Below, one piece after another: positions 61,991-64,000 of a stretch of DNA of 64,000 nt; the stretch's first letter is position 1, and every line of letters begins with the position of its first letter. Made by a program: the position numbers and the translations under genes. Below the pieces are notes generated by a model. The model was given only the letters and a program-made list of their open reading frames with translations. It was not told the DNA's origin and ran no database searches. Source of the stretch: Methylobacterium aerolatum (GTDB lineage: Bacteria > Pseudomonadota > Alphaproteobacteria > Rhizobiales > Beijerinckiaceae); NCBI RefSeq assembly GCF_022179085.1, contig NZ_BPQE01000006.1, positions 1 to 64,000 of the forward strand, read 5' to 3'.

Positions 61991-64000
61991 TCAGCGGCCG
62001 CAAAGGGCGTCGCTTCGGCGCGGAAGCAGAATGTCGATGCTCTCGAGCGCCTGGCGCAATGCAGCAACGCCGCGGTCGAAACCGTAGGTCGTCCGGGTGA
62101 GGTCACGTCCGCTCTCGGCGATCGCCTGCCAGCGAACGTCGTCCTCGCAGAGGCTGGCGATAGCGTCGACCCAGGCCTCCGGGTCCTCGGCCAGCAGGAA
62201 ATCGTGGCCGGCACGCCCGCCGATGCCTTCGGCGGCGACCGGGGAGAGCACGGTCGGACAGCCATAGGCCATCGCACCGATCACCTTGCCTTTGATGCCG
62301 GCCCCGGAGACCAAGGGGGCCACGAACACCCGTGCACCGTCGTAGACTTCTGCCACCGTCGCCGCATGCCCGCGCACCACGATGTCGGAGCTTGCCAGGG
62401 CGCGCACCTCCTCGTCGATCTGGCTGCCGAAAATGTGCAGTTCGGTTCCGGGCAGGCGGTTACGCAGAAGCGGCATGACGTGGCGTGTGAAGATCTGCAT
62501 CGCCTCAAGATTAGGCCGATGCCCGAAGCTGCCGAGAAAGGCGAGATGTCGCCGACCCGCCAGCGGGACCGCCCGATTGGGCGCAGGTGCCACCCAGGGG
62601 ACCTGACCCACTTTCGTACGACCGAGGTGGTGACTGAGGATCACCGCCGCTTCGACCTCGGTGTATGTGAGGGTCAGATCGACCTCGCGCATCAGGGCGA
62701 GTTCGGTCTCCCGGGTCAGTTGGCTGCGCCGGACCGCCTCCGGACTATTGACGGCCAGCGCGGCGCGCAATTCGCGCAGGAAGTGCAGGTCGGCGACATT
62801 CAGGATGCGCTTCGCCCCGCGTTGGTAGCGCCGAAGCAGCGGTAGCACGACCCGGGCAACGTTGTAGCGGGTGATGTACACGAGATCGAAGGCATCGGCG
62901 CGGGCTGCCAGGGCGTCTTCGACGCTTTCGACAAAGGGGGCATAGAGGACTTCGATGCCGCGGGCCTGCAGCGTCTCGGTGTAGCGGCCGAGATGCGCGA
63001 GATTGAGGGGCAGGACCGTGACCTTGTAGCCCAGCGCCTGCAGCAGGCGAATTTCCTGATCGGCTGCATAGCTGCCGGCGTCGACATCGGGTCGCGGGAT
63101 GCACAGATCGATGACGAGGGCCCTGCCGGCGACATGGCGATCGGCGGATCGCCAGGGCGGAGTGCCCTGCGGCAGGTTACGGCGATAGGAATCGAACCAG
63201 CGTCGGCGGAAGGCGGCGTCGCTCGGTGCCGCGGCTTGAGAAATGTCGGCATGTGCCGGTCCAGGGAACGCCGAAGTCGAGTATCCGTTCACGGATCGCA
63301 TCGGATCCAGGCTGTCGCGCACGACCGCCGCGGCGGGCATATAGACGATCCGGCGGCCGACTTCGGCGAGCGTGAAGGTGATTTCGGCCGCATCCGGGAC
63401 CGATTGAAGCCCGATCGAGTCGGTCCGCGCCAGTTCGGCAAGGCCCTCGCGATCGATCATGATGGCATCGGGGCCGAGCAGGTCGACCTGCCGGGCGTAG
63501 GAGGCACGCGGATCGCGCGGATTGCCGCCGAAGCTCAGCGGCTCGACGGCACCGGAGGCCCAGACGATGCGCCCCGCCTCAGCGAGACGGCCGGTTCGAT
63601 CGAGGATCTTGGGGCCTGCGGCGCCGACGTTACCGAACAGAGTGAAGGTTTCCGACAGCGCGTCGAGCCAACCTGCGACGGGCTCGCAACCGATCTTCAG
63701 GAAGACGATTCGTCGGCCCCGCGCTTTCGCAGCGATCCGCGCGTAGAGTGATCGTTCTCCCGCCTGCGCAGCGAGGCCGTTCAACCCCGTGACGAGTTCT
63801 TCGATTCCTGCCGGCATCGGATCGAGCAGGATGGTCTCGAAGTCGGCGCGTGGACTGGCAAAAATAAGCGCGGCGGCGCAGCGCCAGAGCGAGAACGCAT
63901 CGCGCCCGCCGGAGAGGACGATCGACACGTCCGGCGTTTTCGATGAGGGCAAAGCGAGAGGCCCGCCCTCGCCCGGGAGTTCATGACCCGCGAGGATGGC
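61991..64000 (-). CDS. Large glycosyltransferase, 5' end beyond window
   Basis: At least 669 codons. The first visible part is a GT2-like region (VSIVLSGGRDAFSLWR, FLKIGCEPVAGWLDALSETF, GNVGAAGPKILDRTGRL). The second is a GT4 domain: ALVIDLCIPRPDVDAGSYAA, RHLAFLGSFGHRPNLEAMQI, ELHIFGSQ and APLVSGAGIKGKVIGAMAYG. The frame stays open to the window edge (AILAGHELPGEGGPLALP precedes), so the real start lies outside; a TTG at 63952 is the only internal candidate. A two-domain enzyme of this kind usually adds two different sugars to a surface polymer. Confidence 0.88.
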   Translation of the reverse strand, partial: AILAGHELPGEGGPLALPSSKTPDVSIVLSGGRDAFSLWRCAAALIFASPRADFETILLDPMPAGIEELVTGLNGLAAQAGERSLYARIAAKARGRRIVFLKIGCEPVAGWLDALSETFTLFGNVGAAGPKILDRTGRLAEAGRIVWASGAVEPLSFGGNPRDPRASYARQVDLLGPDAIMIDREGLAELARTDSIGLQSVPDAAEITFTLAEVGRRIVYMPAAAVVRDSLDPMRSVNGYSTSAFPGPAHADISQAAAPSDAAFRRRWFDSYRRNLPQGTPPWRSADRHVAGRALVIDLCIPRPDVDAGSYAADQEIRLLQALGYKVTVLPLNLAHLGRYTETLQARGIEVLYAPFVESVEDALAARADAFDLVYITRYNVARVVLPLLRRYQRGAKRILNVADLHFLRELRAALAVNSPEAVRRSQLTRETELALMREVDLTLTYTEVEAAVILSHHLGRTKVGQVPWVAPAPNRAVPLAGRRHLAFLGSFGHRPNLEAMQIFTRHVMPLLRNRLPGTELHIFGSQIDEEVRALASSDIVVRGHAATVAEVYDGARVFVAPLVSGAGIKGKVIGAMAYGCPTVLSPVAAEGIGGRAGHDFLLAEDPEAWVDAIASLCEDDVRWQAIAESGRDLTRTTYGFDRGVAALRQALESIDILLPRRSDALCGR

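Overview
The window is GC-rich DNA from an alphaproteobacterium. The mix of families fits Rhizobiales and most resembles Methylobacterium/Methylorubrum: a Rop/Omp2-type porin, a DUF4394/ECF sigma/RskA-like triad, a SoxXYZA operon, molybdopterin aldehyde oxidoreductase subunits, RND pumps paired with two-component systems, and RTX and RTX-Hint proteins. This assignment is inferred from remembered families, not from a database search. No rRNA, tRNA or CRISPR array was seen.

Layout. 1-7.8 kb: a truncated SDR gene diverges from a GcvA-like LysR gene, followed by a second LysR gene, a coupled CoA-transferase / CitE-like lyase / zinc alcohol dehydrogenase operon, and an orphan TRAP binding protein. 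This looks like catabolism of an unidentified organic acid. 8-17 kb: a carotenoid oxygenase, two small genes, an IS3 remnant, a chemoreceptor, and a large autotransporter carrying a PAP2 phosphatase domain. 17.6-27 kb: a minus-strand run with an ABC exporter, response regulator, histidine kinase, two small exported proteins, an RND adaptor and an RND pump. 27.5-29.7 kb: DUF4394 protein, ECF sigma factor and anti-sigma factor. 29.9-38.8 kb: a tightly overlapping minus-strand operon (Mo-hydroxylase small and large subunits, cytochrome c, SoxF-like flavoprotein, SoxX, SoxY, SoxZ, SoxA), flanked by a beta-propeller gene and a TauE/SafE permease. soxB and soxCD are not in the window.

39-42 kb is a decayed zone. 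It holds a broken receiver domain, an intact esterase, a broken GH78 rhamnosidase fused to a truncated IS5 transposase, and a dispersed repeat. 42-50 kb holds a second RND pump with adaptor and two-component system, flanked by small exported proteins and a possible small RNA. 50-52 kb is a porin. 52-54 kb is mostly gene debris, including an integrase remnant. 54-64 kb looks like a surface-polymer or secreted-protein locus: a GT4 glycosyltransferase, a protein of unknown family, an RTX protein, an RTX-Hint protein, an exported propeller-like protein, a pyruvyltransferase-like enzyme, and a large glycosyltransferase running off the window.

Between genes, a 108-109 bp repeat occurs four times, a 75 bp repeat twice, and a 79 bp MITE with clear terminal repeats and a TTA duplication sits between two convergent genes. 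The first 45 bases form a perfect inverted repeat that truncates the SDR gene and may be an assembly fold-back.
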